7,693 nt of DNA, taken from positions 1 to 7,693 of the forward strand of contig JAIPFG010000144.1 in the NCBI GenBank assembly GCA_021736745.1. Reading direction: 5' to 3'. Source of the stretch: Pseudomonadales bacterium. Lineage in GTDB: Bacteria; Pseudomonadota; Gammaproteobacteria; Pseudomonadales; IMCC2047. Below, one piece after another: positions 6,790 to 7,693 of this stretch. The translations under genes were made by a program, and so were the position numbers. Numbering within the stretch: the stretch's first letter is position 1; each line of letters begins with the position of its first letter. The notes beneath the pieces are model-generated. The model ran no database searches, was not told the origin of the DNA, and saw only the letters and a list, made by a program, of their open reading frames with translations.

Positions 6790-7693
6790 CAAAATCAGTG
6801 AACTGGAACCCGTTCTGGAGGCCGGAGCTGATGAAATTTATTTCGGCATGGCACCGGAGGATTGGCTAAAGAAATTCGGGCACTCCAGCATGAGTCGACG
6901 GATGTTCGGCAATATTACTGACTACCGTGATATGCGCAGAATCATTGACACCACAGGTTCCGCAGGCAAGCAAGCAATGTTGGTCCTGAATGCTCAGCAA
7001 TACACCCAACAACAAGCCGAATGTTTACTCAATCTTGCCCAACGATTCTCAGAGGAAGGGGGCGCCGCCATCATTATCGCCGATGCCGCACTACTTCTGG
7101 AAATCAGCCAAATGGATTTGGGCACCCGTTTACACTTGAGTTCTATCGCCGCATGCCGAAATACCCAATCGGCTGAGCTATTTAAAAAATTTGGCGCAGA
7201 CCGCATCATTTTCCCTCGTTACATGAAAATAAGCGAAATCAAAGCCATGATCAATTCCTTACCCGAGTTGGAATTTGAAGCCTTCGTCCTCAACGATGGC
7301 TGTATTTACGAAGAAGGTGTTTGTCATACCCTCCATTTACCGCAACAATACGGAGGACCAATCTGTCTGGATAAATATCGTCATAGCTATTACCGAGCAG
7401 ATGGCATGGAGATCGATGCAGCCGAACAAGCCTTGTTACTCGAAAATGAAAAAGACTATGCTGAATGGACCTGGTACAAATTCAGCTGTGGCTTTGCCAC
7501 TACAAAACAGGGATATACCTTTGGTCCCTGTGGGCTCTGCGCTATTGATGACTTTATGCGCAACGGCTTAACAGCAATTAAAATTGCAGGTCGAGAAGCG
7601 CCTTTAGCGCGGAAAATCAAAAGTATTGAATTGGTCAAGTCAGTTCGAGATAAAGTGTTGGAAGGCGCCAACACAAACGAAATTTTTAATTAC
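6767..7693 (+). CDS. U32-family protein with UbiU-like cysteine layout, 3' end missing
   Basis: The frame is open from ATG 6767 to the window edge (309 codons, no stop). The N-terminus MKIVAPISKISELEPVLEAGADEIYFG is the standard U32 TIM-barrel opening, compare the GADAVYIGL of UbiU. The cysteines Cys179-x6-Cys186, Cys200 and Cys241 reproduce the UbiU cluster spacing (LNDGCIYEEGVC resembles the FGSLCIMAEGRC of UbiU), so a [4Fe-4S] cluster is likely. The segment AIKIAGREAP (270-279) matches the conserved SVKIEGRQRSP of that family. An additional pair, Cys255-x2-Cys258 in GPCGLC, is not part of that set. It overlaps the UbiV-like gene by 23 bp and probably forms a heterodimer with it. Its role is inferred to be a hydroxylation step; a tRNA- or rRNA-modifying role, as in TrhP or RlhA, cannot be excluded. 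The total length cannot be seen. Confidence 0.85.
   Translation, partial: MKIVAPISKISELEPVLEAGADEIYFGMAPEDWLKKFGHSSMSRRMFGNITDYRDMRRIIDTTGSAGKQAMLVLNAQQYTQQQAECLLNLAQRFSEEGGAAIIIADAALLLEISQMDLGTRLHLSSIAACRNTQSAELFKKFGADRIIFPRYMKISEIKAMINSLPELEFEAFVLNDGCIYEEGVCHTLHLPQQYGGPICLDKYRHSYYRADGMEIDAAEQALLLENEKDYAEWTWYKFSCGFATTKQGYTFGPCGLCAIDDFMRNGLTAIKIAGREAPLARKIKSIELVKSVRDKVLEGANTNEIFNY

Noticed and set aside
7275..7571. Plus-strand 98-codon frame inside the second U32 gene
   Set aside because: It is out of frame with the long open U32 frame, which carries the conserved cysteines.
1..7693. CRISPR arrays, tRNA or rRNA genes, insertion sequences
   Set aside because: No regularly spaced repeats, no cloverleaf or rRNA-like segment and no transposase-like protein were seen; nearly all the sequence is accounted for by coding genes.

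Overview
The window is about 7.7 kb of densely packed genes, all on the plus strand. Moderate GC content, many Shine-Dalgarno-led starts and the protein families suggest a Gram-negative, probably proteobacterial (perhaps marine gammaproteobacterial) catabolic region. That taxonomic call is inference from style and families only; no marker gene is present.

Region 1 (start to 5719) looks like one operon for breaking down an aromatic or cyclic carboxylic acid. The order is: the 3' part of an acyl-CoA synthetase with a CaiC-like signature; a thiolase-fold (SCP-x/lipid-transfer type) protein with glycine where thiolases have the nucleophilic cysteine; a DUF35 zinc-ribbon/OB-fold partner overlapping it by 4 bp; a short-chain dehydrogenase/reductase; and the alpha and beta subunits of a Rieske non-haem iron ring-hydroxylating dioxygenase of the benzoate/anthranilate dioxygenase type. 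Gaps between genes are 42 bp or less. A good rho-independent terminator (5754-5789) follows the beta subunit. My reading is that the ligase makes a CoA thioester, the dioxygenase and dehydrogenase introduce and oxidise hydroxyl groups, and the thiolase-like/DUF35 pair splits a carbon-carbon bond, more likely by retro-aldol cleavage (as in Ltp2-DUF35) than by thiolysis. The substrate and the order of steps cannot be read from the sequence. No ferredoxin or reductase for the dioxygenase is in the window.

Region 2 (5720-5886) is a 167 bp intergenic stretch holding the terminator and, just before the next gene, a bulged inverted repeat that may be an operator or leader hairpin.

Region 3 (5887 to the end) holds two overlapping U32-family genes. 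The first has a UbiV-like cysteine layout and the second, cut by the window edge, a UbiU-like layout. Both look like [4Fe-4S] proteins and probably form a heterodimer. In known relatives (UbiU/UbiV, RlhA, TrhP) this family carries out hydroxylations, oxygen-independent in the case of UbiUV. The pair is diverged enough that I do not name it UbiUV. An apparent U32 hydroxylase pair directly behind an O2-dependent ring hydroxylase is the most interesting feature of the window.
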